From Chenopodium formosanum (lineage: Eukaryota > Streptophyta > Magnoliopsida > Caryophyllales > Amaranthaceae), in NCBI GenBank assembly GCA_024500155.1, contig CM044858.1:24353795-24417794 (forward strand): a stretch of DNA of 64,000 nucleotides, given 5' to 3'. This document shows positions 7,691 to 17,041 of this stretch, one piece after another (the first letter of the stretch is position 1; every line of letters begins with the position of its first letter). The notes under the pieces are model-generated. The model saw only the letters and a program-made list of their open reading frames with translations, was not told where the DNA came from and ran no database searches. Made by a program: the position numbers and the translations under genes.

Positions 7691-9797
7691 TTAGAAGTAG
7701 TACTTTTTCAAGTTGTCTACATTCCAAGTTCTAGGCAGTTGCCTGCCGTCTGGTTCTTCCAGGCGGTAGGTGCCGTCTCTTACTTCCTCATAGATTTGGT
7801 AGAGGCCTTCCCAATTTGGGGTTAGCTTTCCCTGCTCATTCGCCCTACCGACTGCTTCCATTTTCCGTAGCACAAAGTCCCCCACTTTGAGAGGACGCTT
7901 GTGTACTCTTTTGTTGTAAGCCCGAGTCATTCTCAGACGGTATATCTCATGGCGCAAGGCAGCATTGCCCCTGCGCTCTGGTAGTGAGTCTAATGCTAGA
8001 CGCATGGCCTCCCAGTTCGCCTCCTCGTCATACAACATGATTCGAAGAGTCGGCTCATAGTGCTCAATGGGCAAGACAGCTTCTGCACCATACACCATAA
8101 GGAATGGGGTCTCTCCAGTTGCCCCTTTAGCAGTCGTCCTGATGGACCAGAGGACGTGTGGTCATTCATCCGCCCAAAGGCCACCAGCCCGTTCAATTTT
8201 CTTTTTAATCCCGTCTGAGATTAACTTGTTAAAAGCCTCGACCTGGCCATTTGCCTGAGACCGGCTGACTGATGCGAAGAAGCTAGAGATCCCTTGGTCT
8301 CCCAGCCAAGTCTTGAGTTGAGGCGTTTCAAATTGAGGACTATTGTCATAAACCATAGACATGGGCACCCCAAAACGAGTGATTATGTTCCTCCAGATGA
8401 AGGAAATGACATCTTTTGTCTTAATGTTTTTTACCGCCTCCGCCTCTACCCACTTAGTAAAGTAGTCCACCGCCACCAATATGTAGCGCTTTCCGCCTGG
8501 TGCAGCTGTATATGGCCCCAGAATGTCCATGCCCCATTTGGCGAAGGGTATTGGGTTGTGGATGGCCGTCAGGTCTGTAGCCGGACGATGAATGAGCTTG
8601 CCAAATTTTTGACATTTGTCACATTTTTTCACCAATTCCATTGCATCCGACTCTAGTGTAGGCCAGAAGTAGAGCCGCCTGGCTTTGGCAGCAAGGGATC
8701 TGCCCCCTATATGGGAGGCGCAGAATCCCGCATGCAACTCTTCGAGGACTTCCTTACCCTTCTCAAGGGTAACACACTTCAACAGAGGCTTCAGAAAACC
8801 AGCCCTGAAGAGTTCTCCTTGTCGCAACTCGAAGTAAGCCGCTCGTTTTTTCAAAACAGCCGCCTCCTGTGGTGAGTCAGGGAGCGTGCCGTCTGTAAGG
8901 TAAGCCCGGATGCTGTGTCCAGGTTGAGCTTCGATCAAGAACTCCAATGGGGTCTTCCTCAGAGATACTCCTTTTTTCCATGACCTCCTAGAAGACTGAC
9001 CGAGGCGTTTCATAAGAGGCGGATGATGCCAGTTTGGACAAGGCATCCGCTTGATTGTTAGAAGACCTGGGCACTTGACTTAGGGTAAATTCTTCAAGTG
9101 TCCCAACTTCAGCTTTGACCGCCTGCAGATATTTTAACATGGCCGGATGAGTGGCCTCGTACGTTCCATTGACTTGGAGTACGACCAATTGAGAGTTTGA
9201 GCAGGCGTCAATTTTCTTTGCCCCTGCTGCCTTACAGTACCGAATGCCAGCAAGCAGGGCTTCATATTCGGCCTCATTATTAGAGACCTGGAACTTGAAC
9301 CGTAGTGCGTATTCAAATTTGTCCCCCTCAGGAGACTGACAGATAATCCCTGCACCACAGCCGTTCGCAGTAGAACTCCCGTCCACATACACTTTCCAAA
9401 CCTGACTAGTATCATCCGGAGCAACCGGCCTTGTCATTTCCACAATAAAATCAGCGAATGCTTGCCCCTTTATTGCTTTCCTGGGTTCGTAAGTGATTTC
9501 CAATCCTTGCATTTCAATCGCCCATTTGAGCATTCGTCCAGAAGACTCCAAGGTTGTCAGAGGCCGCTTGATCGGCTGGTCAGTATAGACCATTATCGCA
9601 TGTGCCAAGAAGTAAGGTTTCAATTTCTTGATGGCCATGTAGAGAGCGAGACCAAACTTTTCAACCATGGGGTACCGAAGCTCAGCGTTCTTGAGAACAT
9701 GGCTGATGAAATAGACTGGGAGCTGAGTGCCGTCTCTTTCAGCTAAGAGAACAGCGCTGAGGGCATGATCGGAGACGGCCAGATACATGAAGAACGT
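7691..9797 (-). pseudogene. Outer pol, 3' part: RNase H, archaeal-type RNase H, integrase
   Basis: Reading leftward from the inner insertion: the end of the RT-linked RNase H (FMYLAVSDHALSAVLL; YTDQPI), a second RNase H starting at YVDGSSTANG, then integrase with an HHCC zinc finger (HAGFCASH...CDKCQKFG) and a DD35E core (GMDILGPY; DNSPQF; 35 residues later GQVEAF), ending NLKKYYF at 7691. The double RNase H is diagnostic of Tat elements. Damage: TAG near 8998 where a Trp is expected, a frameshift between there and about 8940, and TGA at 8162-8164. The usual DNGPQF is DNSPQF. In the second RNase H, the Asp of DSQLV is Asn (9195-9197), which should abolish catalysis. The inner copy keeps the Asp. 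Confidence 0.92.
9793..9797. other. Left target-site duplication of the inner element
   Basis: AACGT here and AGCGT at 17042-17046 flank the inner LTRs. The undisrupted sequence, preserved within the inner element near 12670, reads AGCGT, so the left copy has one G-to-A change. Confidence 0.88.
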
Positions 9798-10358
9798 TGT
9801 TTCGAGGTTTTTTGAGTCCCTTGGGAGAGAACAGCGCTGAGGGCATGACTGGATGCTCGCTTGGATGCCTGTACCTGCAAAACAACGAAGCACCGAATGG
9901 GGTGGTCCGCCTCCGAAGCTTAAGTTAGTCTAAGTCCGAAGAATAAGGTACGGAATGTAAAGGGTTATCTGCTCGGATTCCGAGCTCGGGTGTACTGTTC
10001 TCTTGAGAGTGACAGTTCTAACAATGACTAGTAATCACTGAGTATATCTCGTAAAGAGTGTCAAAAGAGACGTATCTCGTATTGAATGTCAAGATGTCTC
10101 ACGTAGCCATAAATGAGGAGGTCATCTCCTATTTATAGGCTTCTCGAAAAACGTGCACTCCCTAGGGTTTCGTGCCCTAAGGAATACTCACACAGCTTTT
10201 GCAGACCTCGGGATTTGGGCCTGAAAGCCGCCAATCCCAGGTCCTTTTATCCGTCTGCCACGTGTCGTTCCCTGAGAGGTCCAAGGTGGCGCCCCTTTCA
10301 GTGACACGTGGCGGACTCTGATTGGGACAACTGGCCTAGGGTATTTTTACCCAAATCA
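9798..10358 (-). repeat. 3' LTR of the inner element, with a copied patch
   Basis: 561 bp against 558 bp for its partner. The size difference is explained by a 2-bp deletion near 9899 and a replacement near 9829-9851. There, the normal TTACAACACTAAG is replaced by AACAGCGCTGAGGGCATG, which matches outer-element sequence about 75 bp to the left (9753-9770). Confidence 0.93.
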
Positions 10359-10867
10359 TTTGCCCCTCACAGGTGACACGCGCTTGCCACGTGTTGCCTG
10401 TGACAGGTGTCAGCATCCGACTGGTCGGATTTTGAATAGTTACTGTGGAGGGAAAGTTTTAGGGTTTAACCCTTCTATAAATAGAAAGTTTTCACCCCCC
10501 GAATCTTTTACACCTTTGCGAATCTTTGGAGAATCTCTGACTTTTGACTTTAAGAATCTCAAAATTCCCTAGGTGTTTCTTAGTTCTCAAGCATCCGACA
10601 CTCGGCCCGCTGTCCGACAGTTCTCAGCTAACCAAGCGTCTCTTCACCCTTCTTCTAAAGGTAACGCCTGTTTCTTCTTTTATTTCTCATTTTTTCTTTG
10701 TTTTCGAAAAAATGGTTTCCCAATCGCATGCGGCACAGCATAGGATAGTGATCAGCCGGTCACCGGGGACGGCTGAATCTAGAACTTGCAGTGCCGACTG
10801 CTTGACCAGCGACTGTGCTTTGCGAACTTCTCCGAATCCGACTGGTTTCGCGTCTGTGCAGGACACG
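10359..10867 (+). promoter_or_regulatory. Inner aORF promoter and leader
   Basis: Begins with the polypurine tract (10359-10368 on the minus strand). It holds a G-box (CCACGTG near 10387), a TATA box CTATAAATAG at 10475-10484, a leader donor AAAG/GTAACG at 10661 and an acceptor TGTGCAG ending at 10861. It is nearly identical to the outer copy. Confidence 0.6.
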
Positions 10868-11824
10868 ATGGCCAGAACAAAGAGAACAGCAAGAAAACCC
10901 AACTCCGACGGATCTTTTTTCCCGTCGGATGGTTCAACTCTTTATTCTGACGGCTCAATGAGGGTGCCTCGAAGTGAGGTGTCGGAACACCCTGATAGCC
11001 TTTCTTATCTTCCTCATACCCCTACTTATTACCATGCTTCCAAGCGCTTGGAGAAAGCCCCCTACTATCATCATGTTCCGCAGAGCAGGCGGAACACCAT
11101 GGCAAACGACCTTACAAGTTTTAAGCGTAAGGTTGTTCTGGGCCATGGCTTCACTTTGTGCGTCCCCAGTAAGGACGACACCATTACTTGCCCGAGTATG
11201 GCCAGCTATGAAGACCGAGCATTCGGTTGTTATGAGGCGGCCTTTCAGGCTGGCTTGCGCTTCCCTCTCCATCCGGCCGTGGAGAGGATTTTGGATGGAT
11301 ACCAACTTGGTATCTGGCAACTCGTACCCAATTCTTGGATCAATATTCTGGGGTACGTTGCCGCCTGCGAGATGCTGGAAGTGGAGGCGAGCTTTGAAGC
11401 ATTCGCCCACATGCATTATCTTAGCAGGGCGCCTGCTAGGGGTGGCGAGGGCTGGTACACCTTGACTACTTGCAAGGGGTACATGATGGCTGTCGGCAAA
11501 GAGAACAAGTGGAAAGACTGGAGAACTAAGTTCTACATAGTCAAAACTGCCGACCGCCGCCTAAACCAAAAGTATAACAGGTGGAACAAGGATCCACCTC
11601 TCCTAGCAGGCAGGAGTGCATTGCCAGCTCTTCCTGGACGAGCAAAGGAGGAGATCATGGACGCGGGTTTGTTCACCGTGTCTGTGAAGACGAATGATGA
11701 GGGGGACAAGGAAGTCACCCCTCAATGCTATCTCCCTTTGTACAAATGGTTTGAGGAAGGGACGTTCTTGGCTGCTTGTGGGCTAAGTACTGAGATGCCG
11801 AGAGGTAGTCGGCCGTCTGTTTAA
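10868..11824 (+). CDS. Inner aORF, exon 1 intact but truncated (Transposase_28-like)
   Basis: This is the only undamaged exon 1 of the aORF in the window: 318 codons from ATG 10868, or 370 from ATG 10712. It starts MARTKRTARKP and then has the Transposase_28-like block (CYEAAFQAGLRFPLHP, LVPNSWINILGYVAACE, MHYLSRAPARGG, GWYTLTTCKGYMM). The three stops of the outer exon are absent here, showing that they are mutations. A 282-bp in-frame stretch coding the acidic Ser-rich linker (outer 3710-3991) is missing. The splice donor (11815) and acceptor (11890) remain, but exon 2 is cut after about 8 bases by the large deletion, so any protein would end at TAA 11822 or run into antisense RNase H sequence. 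The coiled coil is lost. Confidence 0.75.
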   Translation: MARTKRTARKPNSDGSFFPSDGSTLYSDGSMRVPRSEVSEHPDSLSYLPHTPTYYHASKRLEKAPYYHHVPQSRRNTMANDLTSFKRKVVLGHGFTLCVPSKDDTITCPSMASYEDRAFGCYEAAFQAGLRFPLHPAVERILDGYQLGIWQLVPNSWINILGYVAACEMLEVEASFEAFAHMHYLSRAPARGGEGWYTLTTCKGYMMAVGKENKWKDWRTKFYIVKTADRRLNQKYNRWNKDPPLLAGRSALPALPGRAKEEIMDAGLFTVSVKTNDEGDKEVTPQCYLPLYKWFEEGTFLAACGLSTEMPRGSRPSV

Positions 11825-11866
11825 TATGCCCTTTTTAATTTGCTTGTCTTCACTGGTTAAATGTGA

Positions 11867-13813
11867 CTAACACTTGATTCTTTTTTGCAGACAAAGCGAT
11901 GATGCTAGCTTGGACAAGGCATCCGCCTGATTGTTAGAAGACCTGGGCACTTGACTTAGTGTAAATTCTTCAAGTGTCCCAACTTCAGCCTTGACCGCCT
12001 GCAGATATTTTATCATGGCCGGATGAGTGGCCTCGTACGTTCCATTGACTTGGAGTACGACCAATTGAGAGTCTGAGCAGGCGTCAATTTTCTTTGCCCC
12101 TGCTGCCTTACAGTACCGAATGCCAGCAAGCAGGGCTTCATATTCGGCCTCATTATTAGAGACCTGGAACTTGAACCGTAGTGCATATTCAAATTTGTCC
12201 CCCTCAGGAGACTGATAGATAATCCCTGCACCACAGCCGTTCGCAGTGGAACTCCCGTCCACATACACTTTCCAAACCTGACTAGTATCATCCGGAGCAG
12301 CCGACCTTGTCATTTCCACAATAAAATCGGCGAATGCTTGCCCCTTTATTGCTTTCCTGGGTTCGTACGTGATTTCCAATCCTTGCATTTCAATCGCCCA
12401 TTTGAGCATTCGTCCAGAAGACTCCAAGGTTGTCAGAGGCCGCTTGATCGGTTGGTCAGTATAGACCACTACCGCATGTGCCAAGAAGTAAGGTTTCAAT
12501 TTCTTGATGGCCATGTAGAGAGCGAGACCAAACTTTTCAACCATGGGGTACCGAAGCTCAGCGTTCCTGAGAACATGGCTGATAAAATAGACTGGGAGCT
12601 GAGTGCCGTCTCTTTCAGCTAAGAGAACGGCGCTGAGGGCATGATCGGAGACGGCCAGGTACATGAAGAGCGTCTCTTTGGGCAAAGGGCTAACAAGCCT
12701 CGGCAAAGAGTGCAAATGAGTTTTTAACTTTTGGAAGGCCGCCTCTGCATCACCACCCCATTCAAAATTAGTCTTCTTCCTGATTGCTTGGAAAAAGTAG
12801 AGACACTTATCGCCTGACCGACTGAGGAATCTCCCCTGGGCCGCCAGACAACCTGTAAGCTTTTGAACCTCTTTCACAGTTCGAGGCGACTGCATGTCGA
12901 TGACCGCCTGTATTTTCTCAGGATTGGCCTCTATTCCCCTTTGATCAATCAGGAATCCGAGAAACTTCCCAGACTCAACACCGAAGACACACTTTTTTGG
13001 ATTTAGCATGACCTTGTGCCGCCTGAGTGTGGCGAATGTTTCTCGGAGATCAGCAAGGTGATCCACTTGTAGTTTGGATTTGACTATAATGTCATCAATG
13101 TATGCTTCTACATTCCTCCCAATCTGATTAATGAAGACCGTATTAATCATTCGTTGGAAAGTAGCAAGCGCATTCTTCAAGCCAAACGGCATCACAGTAT
13201 AACAGAACAACCCCTGATCAGTGACGAATGTCGTCTTTTCTTGATCTTTTTTCCACAGGGGAATCTGGTGGAAGCCTGAATAGGCGTCCATAAAACTCAT
13301 CAGGGCATGGCCGGCTGTTGAATCGACCAGACTGTCGATCTTTGGCAATGGATAACTATCCTTCGGACATACCTTGTTCAGGTCGGTGTAGTCAACGCAC
13401 ATCCGCCAAGTACCATTCGGCTTTTTTACTAACACAACGTTAGCTACCCAATCAAGGAAGGTGCATGGCCAAATGAACTTGGCGTCCAGCAGCTTTTTAA
13501 CTTCAGCTGCTGCCGCCTGACTTTTTTCTTCGCCGTGATTTCTCTTCTTTTGCCGAATGGGCTTCTTTTTGGGATCCACGGCGAGTTTGTGGACAGCGAG
13601 ATCCGGGCTTATGCCAGGCATCTCTTCCACTTCAAAGGTAAAGATGTTTTTGAAATCTTTCAGAAGCTGGTGCAAACTGTCACCTAGCTTAGCAAATGCA
13701 ACCGTCCCTACCTTAACAGTCCGCTCTGGCCGAGCGTCATCCAGAAGGATATCAATGTGTTCACTAGTCGGCTGGGGACGGAGATCATCCGACCGTTCCC
13801 CGGTCAGTGATTG
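11867..13813 (-). CDS. Inner pol: reverse transcriptase, RNase H, archaeal-type RNase H (no integrase)
   Basis: Open from just after the TAG at 13814-13816 down to 11867, in the same frame as protease. It has RT motifs (KPNGTWRMCVDYTDLNK, MDAYSGFHQIPL, VMPFGLKNA, YIDD near 13100), then RNase H (FMYLAVSDHALSAVLL, YTDQPI near 12460), then a second RNase H with D-E-D-D residues (YVDGSS, NNEAEYEALL, ACSDSQLVV, NNQADALSK). It copies element RNA into DNA and degrades the RNA strand in virus-like particles. The last nine residues come from antisense aORF exon 2/intron 1 across the deletion join. Integrase is absent. The next in-frame ATG may not matter if this region is expressed by readthrough. Confidence 0.9.
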   Translation of the reverse strand, partial: QSLTGERSDDLRPQPTSEHIDILLDDARPERTVKVGTVAFAKLGDSLHQLLKDFKNIFTFEVEEMPGISPDLAVHKLAVDPKKKPIRQKKRNHGEEKSQAAAAEVKKLLDAKFIWPCTFLDWVANVVLVKKPNGTWRMCVDYTDLNKVCPKDSYPLPKIDSLVDSTAGHALMSFMDAYSGFHQIPLWKKDQEKTTFVTDQGLFCYTVMPFGLKNALATFQRMINTVFINQIGRNVEAYIDDIIVKSKLQVDHLADLRETFATLRRHKVMLNPKKCVFGVESGKFLGFLIDQRGIEANPEKIQAVIDMQSPRTVKEVQKLTGCLAAQGRFLSRSGDKCLYFFQAIRKKTNFEWGGDAEAAFQKLKTHLHSLPRLVSPLPKETLFMYLAVSDHALSAVLLAERDGTQLPVYFISHVLRNAELRYPMVEKFGLALYMAIKKLKPYFLAHAVVVYTDQPIKRPLTTLESSGRMLKWAIEMQGLEITYEPRKAIKGQAFADFIVEMTRSAAPDDTSQVWKVYVDGSSTANGCGAGIIYQSPEGDKFEYALRFKFQVSNNEAEYEALLAGIRYCKAAGAKKIDACSDSQLVVLQVNGTYEATHPAMIKYLQAVKAEVGTLEEFTLSQVPRSSNNQADALSKLASSLCLQKRIKC

Positions 13814-13816
13814 CTA
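13808..13816 (-). promoter_or_regulatory. Candidate leaky stop UAG-CAA-UCA between protease and RT (inner)
   Basis: Protease and RT share one frame, separated only by this TAG. The following CAA-TCA fits the readthrough consensus CAR-YYA known from tobamoviruses. The outer copy has the same nine bases at 18181-18189 although flanking codons differ (GACAAAACA versus GAGAAGCAA). Confidence 0.5.
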
Positions 13817-14653
13817 TGTTTTGTCTTTTTTGACCGCCACCAGTTGATCAATTTTTCTCTTTTTCTCAGCTGGTGGGGCCGCTTGGTCTTTGTCATCATC
13901 AAGGTCGACTGCTTGTTTGCCTCGGACGGCTGCTGCGGCCGCGGGCTTGACATCCGAGAGATAGCACTCCCGAGTTGTCTTCTGGTCCCCATTAAAGGAG
14001 CCGACTGTGCCATCATCCCTCTCATACTTAACGAGCATGAGGGCAGGAATGATGACAGCCTTACACTCGTTAAGAGTGGGTCGACCAAAGATGAGGTTGT
14101 AGGCAGTAAGCTCTTCAACCACGAGGAAACGGATGGTCATATGCCGGCCGTTTCCCTTTTGCCCCAGCCGGATGGGCAAATCTATCCGTCCGACAGGGTG
14201 CACGAGTCCTCTCCCAAACCCTACAAGGGTGTGAGAAACCTCCATCATGCTGTCTGGCTTGTACTTGAGATTGGACAAGCATTTGAGGCTGATGAGGTCA
14301 GAGGAGCTGCCTGTGTCGATCAAGATTCGACCAACCAGTTGGTTGGCCACTTTACATTCAATGACCACAGGGTCATCATGCGGCCGACGGACTTTGCCTC
14401 TGTCCTTTTTGGTGATGATGACCTCGGGGAAGGCGGATGTGCCTGCCGCCTCTCCCTCTTCAACAGAATGGATCATCCTTTTCAGATGATCCTTGGTGCC
14501 CCGAATGGTCAGGCCACCCCCGGCGAATCCGCCTGCTATGGTATATACCGAATCTTCATCGGTGTCGGTACTAACAGTCGGCTGGGGAACCTTCTTTTTG
14601 GACTGCCCCTGATTCGCCTTTGAAGTCACTTTGGACTTCACATAGGACTTTAG
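13817..14653 (-). CDS. Inner protease region (continues the gag frame)
   Basis: An aspartic protease with active-site motif LIDTGSSSDLISLKCL and the Tat-typical IAGGFAGGG motif before it. It also carries FLVVEELTAYNLIFGRPTLNE, the plant retropepsin C-terminal hallmark (ILGRP-like). It would cleave the Gag-Pol precursor. It is in frame with gag but cut off by a CAG-to-TAG change at 14654-14656; the outer copy has CAG there. Confidence 0.88.
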
Positions 14654-16450
14654 CTATCCTTTGTCGGCCAGACGGTCAAGCTCTCGCTTGAGGCTGAAAC
14701 AGTCGTTGGTGTCATGACTGACATCTTCATGGAAGTGGCAATGTTTATTTTTGTTCCGATTTTCAATGGAACCTCTCATTGGAGTCGGCTTCTCAAGAGT
14801 CAGCCGGTCCTTGATTTCCATCAAGATGGAGCAGCAGTCCTTGTGGAATTCGTACCTTGGGACATACGGTTTCCACTCTTTCTTCTTCTTCTGGGCCGGC
14901 TGATCAGAGTTATCAACGGCCCAGACTTGCTTTTTCTTTTTGCTCTCTTCTAGCTTGGGAGCCGACTGAGCAGGCCGACTCTCCTTATGTCGGTCGAACT
15001 TCTTAGAGTCCGACTGCTTGTTGGAGGAGCAGAGCTCGGTCGCCTGTATATAGGCTTCCGCCTCTCGCAGCGCTCCCTGCAGAGTGAAGATTTGTTTTCG
15101 GACGAGTTCATACTTGAAAGTAGAACCGTCCTTCAGACCCTTGAAAAAGTCTGTGAAGGCGACCTCGTCAGATAGCCCATGGATCTGGATTCGTACCAGA
15201 TTGAACCGCCTGACGTAAGAACGCAAGCCTTCTCTATCTCCCTGCTGTACATTGCCAAGATCAAGGCTTGTTTTCTTGGCAGGGATGTTCATAGAGAAGT
15301 TGGAAGCAAACAAGAACGCAAGCGTCTTGAAGCTATTAATGCAACCAGCCGGCAAGTTGCCAAACCACTGTTGGGCTATGCCCTTCAGCGTGGCTGGAAA
15401 GCAGCGACACCATGCAGCATCATCCAGCCCTTGTAAATACATGAGGTGGGTGTATGCTAGCAGGTGGTCTTCGGGGTTGGTGGTCCCATCATAGGTTCCT
15501 ACCAACACATTTTTAACCTTGGCCGGCTGTTCGGCGTCGGTTATTTCCTTAGATAAAGCAAAGGGTTGGTCTCCAAGATGCTGCAGCCTAAGCTGCCAGT
15601 CCATGGGTTGATAGCCGCATGCCGCCTGTCCTCCAAAGAAAGCAGGCTGGATGTAAGGTTGAGCAGGCGTTTGGTACAATGGCTGAGCAATGTACTGAGC
15701 TGGCTGGATGACATGAGGTCCAACTTGAACCAGGGGGCTGCTTATTGGAGTCTCATGCACAGAATGTGAATACCTCAACGAGGTATGCTGGGAGCTGTCG
15801 TGATAAGTCGACGTTGAGGCCGACTCTGAAAGCTCATTCCTCTTCTGCTCGATGTAATGTCGAGCATCAGAGAATGTTTTCTTGTTACCATTCGGCTGTA
15901 CATGCCGAATGGCTTTTCTTGCAACCGTTTCTGGGAAACGGAGTCTTGAAAAGTCAAACTGAGGCCGAGCCGTGTCCTTGGGATGAGGAGTCGGCTGTCG
16001 GTCCCTGATCGATTTGTTCTTGCCCATTTGGGCTGACCTCTTGGCCGACTGTTCCTTGGCAGGAGTAGCCGACTTCTTGTTGGTGAGTTGTTTTATCTCA
16101 CCACGGAGAGTGCTCACAAGCTTCATGAGCTCATCTCTGGTTACTGGGTCTGACACTTCCACGTTGGTAGAATCAGACGGCTTCTTTGAATGTCCGGCTG
16201 GTTTGCTCGGAGCAGTCTGAGAGTGAGGGCGCTCCCGCTTTTCCTTACTGCGGACGCACCTGGAGATGAGAGACCCATCTCTAGCAGTATAAGTTTCGAC
16301 GTCACCGTCGTCACCTGAATCATGGTCCGTCTGGACCAACACTTCGTCCAGGGACCGATTGGTCTCTAGTGGCTGATTAGTCTCCAGTGGCCGATTGGTT
16401 TCTGGAGGCCGATTAGTTATAAAAATGGGTACAGTTTCCAAAGAGGCCAT
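14654..16450 (-). CDS. Inner Gag
   Basis: The start MASLETVPIF lies 34 bp inside the 5' LTR. The open frame extends upstream into the LTR but without a plausible start. The N-terminus has repeated ETNRPL-type hexapeptides, followed by a basic, Lys/Ser-rich middle. The retrotransposon gag domain (DDAAWCRCFPATLKGIAQQW, SFKTLAFLFASNF) forms the particle shell. Near the end is a compact knuckle CHFHEDVSHDTNDC, a C-x2-H-x4-H-x4-C variant seen in Tat Gags. It ends at TAG 14654-14656, a C-to-T mutation compared with the outer copy, so Gag-Pro fusion is lost unless the stop is read through. Confidence 0.9.
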   Translation of the reverse strand: MASLETVPIFITNRPPETNRPLETNQPLETNRSLDEVLVQTDHDSGDDGDVETYTARDGSLISRCVRSKEKRERPHSQTAPSKPAGHSKKPSDSTNVEVSDPVTRDELMKLVSTLRGEIKQLTNKKSATPAKEQSAKRSAQMGKNKSIRDRQPTPHPKDTARPQFDFSRLRFPETVARKAIRHVQPNGNKKTFSDARHYIEQKRNELSESASTSTYHDSSQHTSLRYSHSVHETPISSPLVQVGPHVIQPAQYIAQPLYQTPAQPYIQPAFFGGQAACGYQPMDWQLRLQHLGDQPFALSKEITDAEQPAKVKNVLVGTYDGTTNPEDHLLAYTHLMYLQGLDDAAWCRCFPATLKGIAQQWFGNLPAGCINSFKTLAFLFASNFSMNIPAKKTSLDLGNVQQGDREGLRSYVRRFNLVRIQIHGLSDEVAFTDFFKGLKDGSTFKYELVRKQIFTLQGALREAEAYIQATELCSSNKQSDSKKFDRHKESRPAQSAPKLEESKKKKQVWAVDNSDQPAQKKKKEWKPYVPRYEFHKDCCSILMEIKDRLTLEKPTPMRGSIENRNKNKHCHFHEDVSHDTNDCFSLKRELDRLADKG

Positions 16451-16463
16451 CTTAGAGGTACTC

Positions 16464-16481
16464 TCCCCACAGACGGCGCCA
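16464..16481 (-). other. Primer binding site of the inner element
   Basis: The minus strand reads TGGCGCCGTCTGTGGGGA, two bases after the LTR end. The first nine bases (TGGCGCCGT) match the site used by plant Tat/Athila elements that prime with tRNA-Asp; the remainder differs, so the tRNA is uncertain. Confidence 0.85.
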
Positions 16482-16483
16482 AA

Positions 16484-17041
16484 TGTTTCGGGGTTTTTTG
16501 AGTCCCTTGGGAGAGTTACAACACTAAGACTGGATGCTCGCTTGGATGCCTGTACCTGCAAAACAACGAAGCACCGAATGGTCGGTGGTCCGCCTCCGAA
16601 GCTTAAGTTAGTCTAAGTCCGAAGAATAAGGTGCGGAATGTAAAGGGTTATCTGCTCGGATTCCGAGCTCGGGTGTACTGTTCTCTTGAGAGTGACAGTT
16701 CTAACAATGACTAGTAATCACTGAGTATATCACGTAAAGAGTGTCAAAAGAGACGTATCTCGTATTGAATGTCAAGATGTCTCACGTAGCCATAAATGAG
16801 GAGGTCATCTCCTATTTATAGGCTTCTCGAAAAACGTGCACTCCCTAGGGTTTCGTGCCCTAAGGAATACTCACACAGCTTTTGCAGACCTCGGGATTTG
16901 GGCCTGAAAGCCGCCAATCCCAGGTCCTTTTATCCGTCTGCCACGTGTCGTTCCCTGAGAGGTCCAAGGTGGCGCCCCTTTCAGTGACACGTGGCGGACT
17001 CTGATTGGGCCAACTGGCCTAGGGTATTTTTACCCAAATCA
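16484..17041 (-). repeat. 5' LTR of the inner element
   Basis: 558 bp, TGTTTCGGGG to ACCCAAATCA. Holds the gag-pol promoter (TATA at 16812-16821, minus strand). The right end abuts outer RT sequence. Confidence 0.95.

Larger units (their letters stand above)
9798..17041 (-). mobile_element. Inner Tat element, integrase-less deletion derivative nested in the outer copy
   Basis: 7244 bp: LTRs 9798-10358 and 16484-17041, a 5-bp target duplication, primer binding site, gag, protease, RT, both RNase H domains, then an abrupt join to aORF exon 2. About 4.2 kb present in the outer element (aORF exons 2-5, spacer, integrase) is missing, with GATG shared at the join near 11897. Apart from one patch, the LTRs differ at about 4 sites by eye (0.7%), so it is younger than its host. 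With no integrase it could only have moved using enzymes from another copy, unless the deletion came after insertion. Confidence 0.93.

Noticed and set aside
9798..10358. Solo LTR interpretation for the four LTR copies
   Set aside because: Diagnostic bases pair 2491 with 20860 and 9798 with 16484, and target duplications confirm two nested complete-ended elements.
13811..14623. 270-codon plus-strand open frame opposite the inner protease (and its twin at 18184-18999)
   Set aside because: Shadow of the protease/gag coding strand; the minus-strand frame has the recognisable DTGSS protein.
16451..16561. Gag start upstream inside the LTR
   Set aside because: The open frame extends into the LTR, but the ATG at 16448-16450, after the primer binding site and conserved in both copies, is the usual position.
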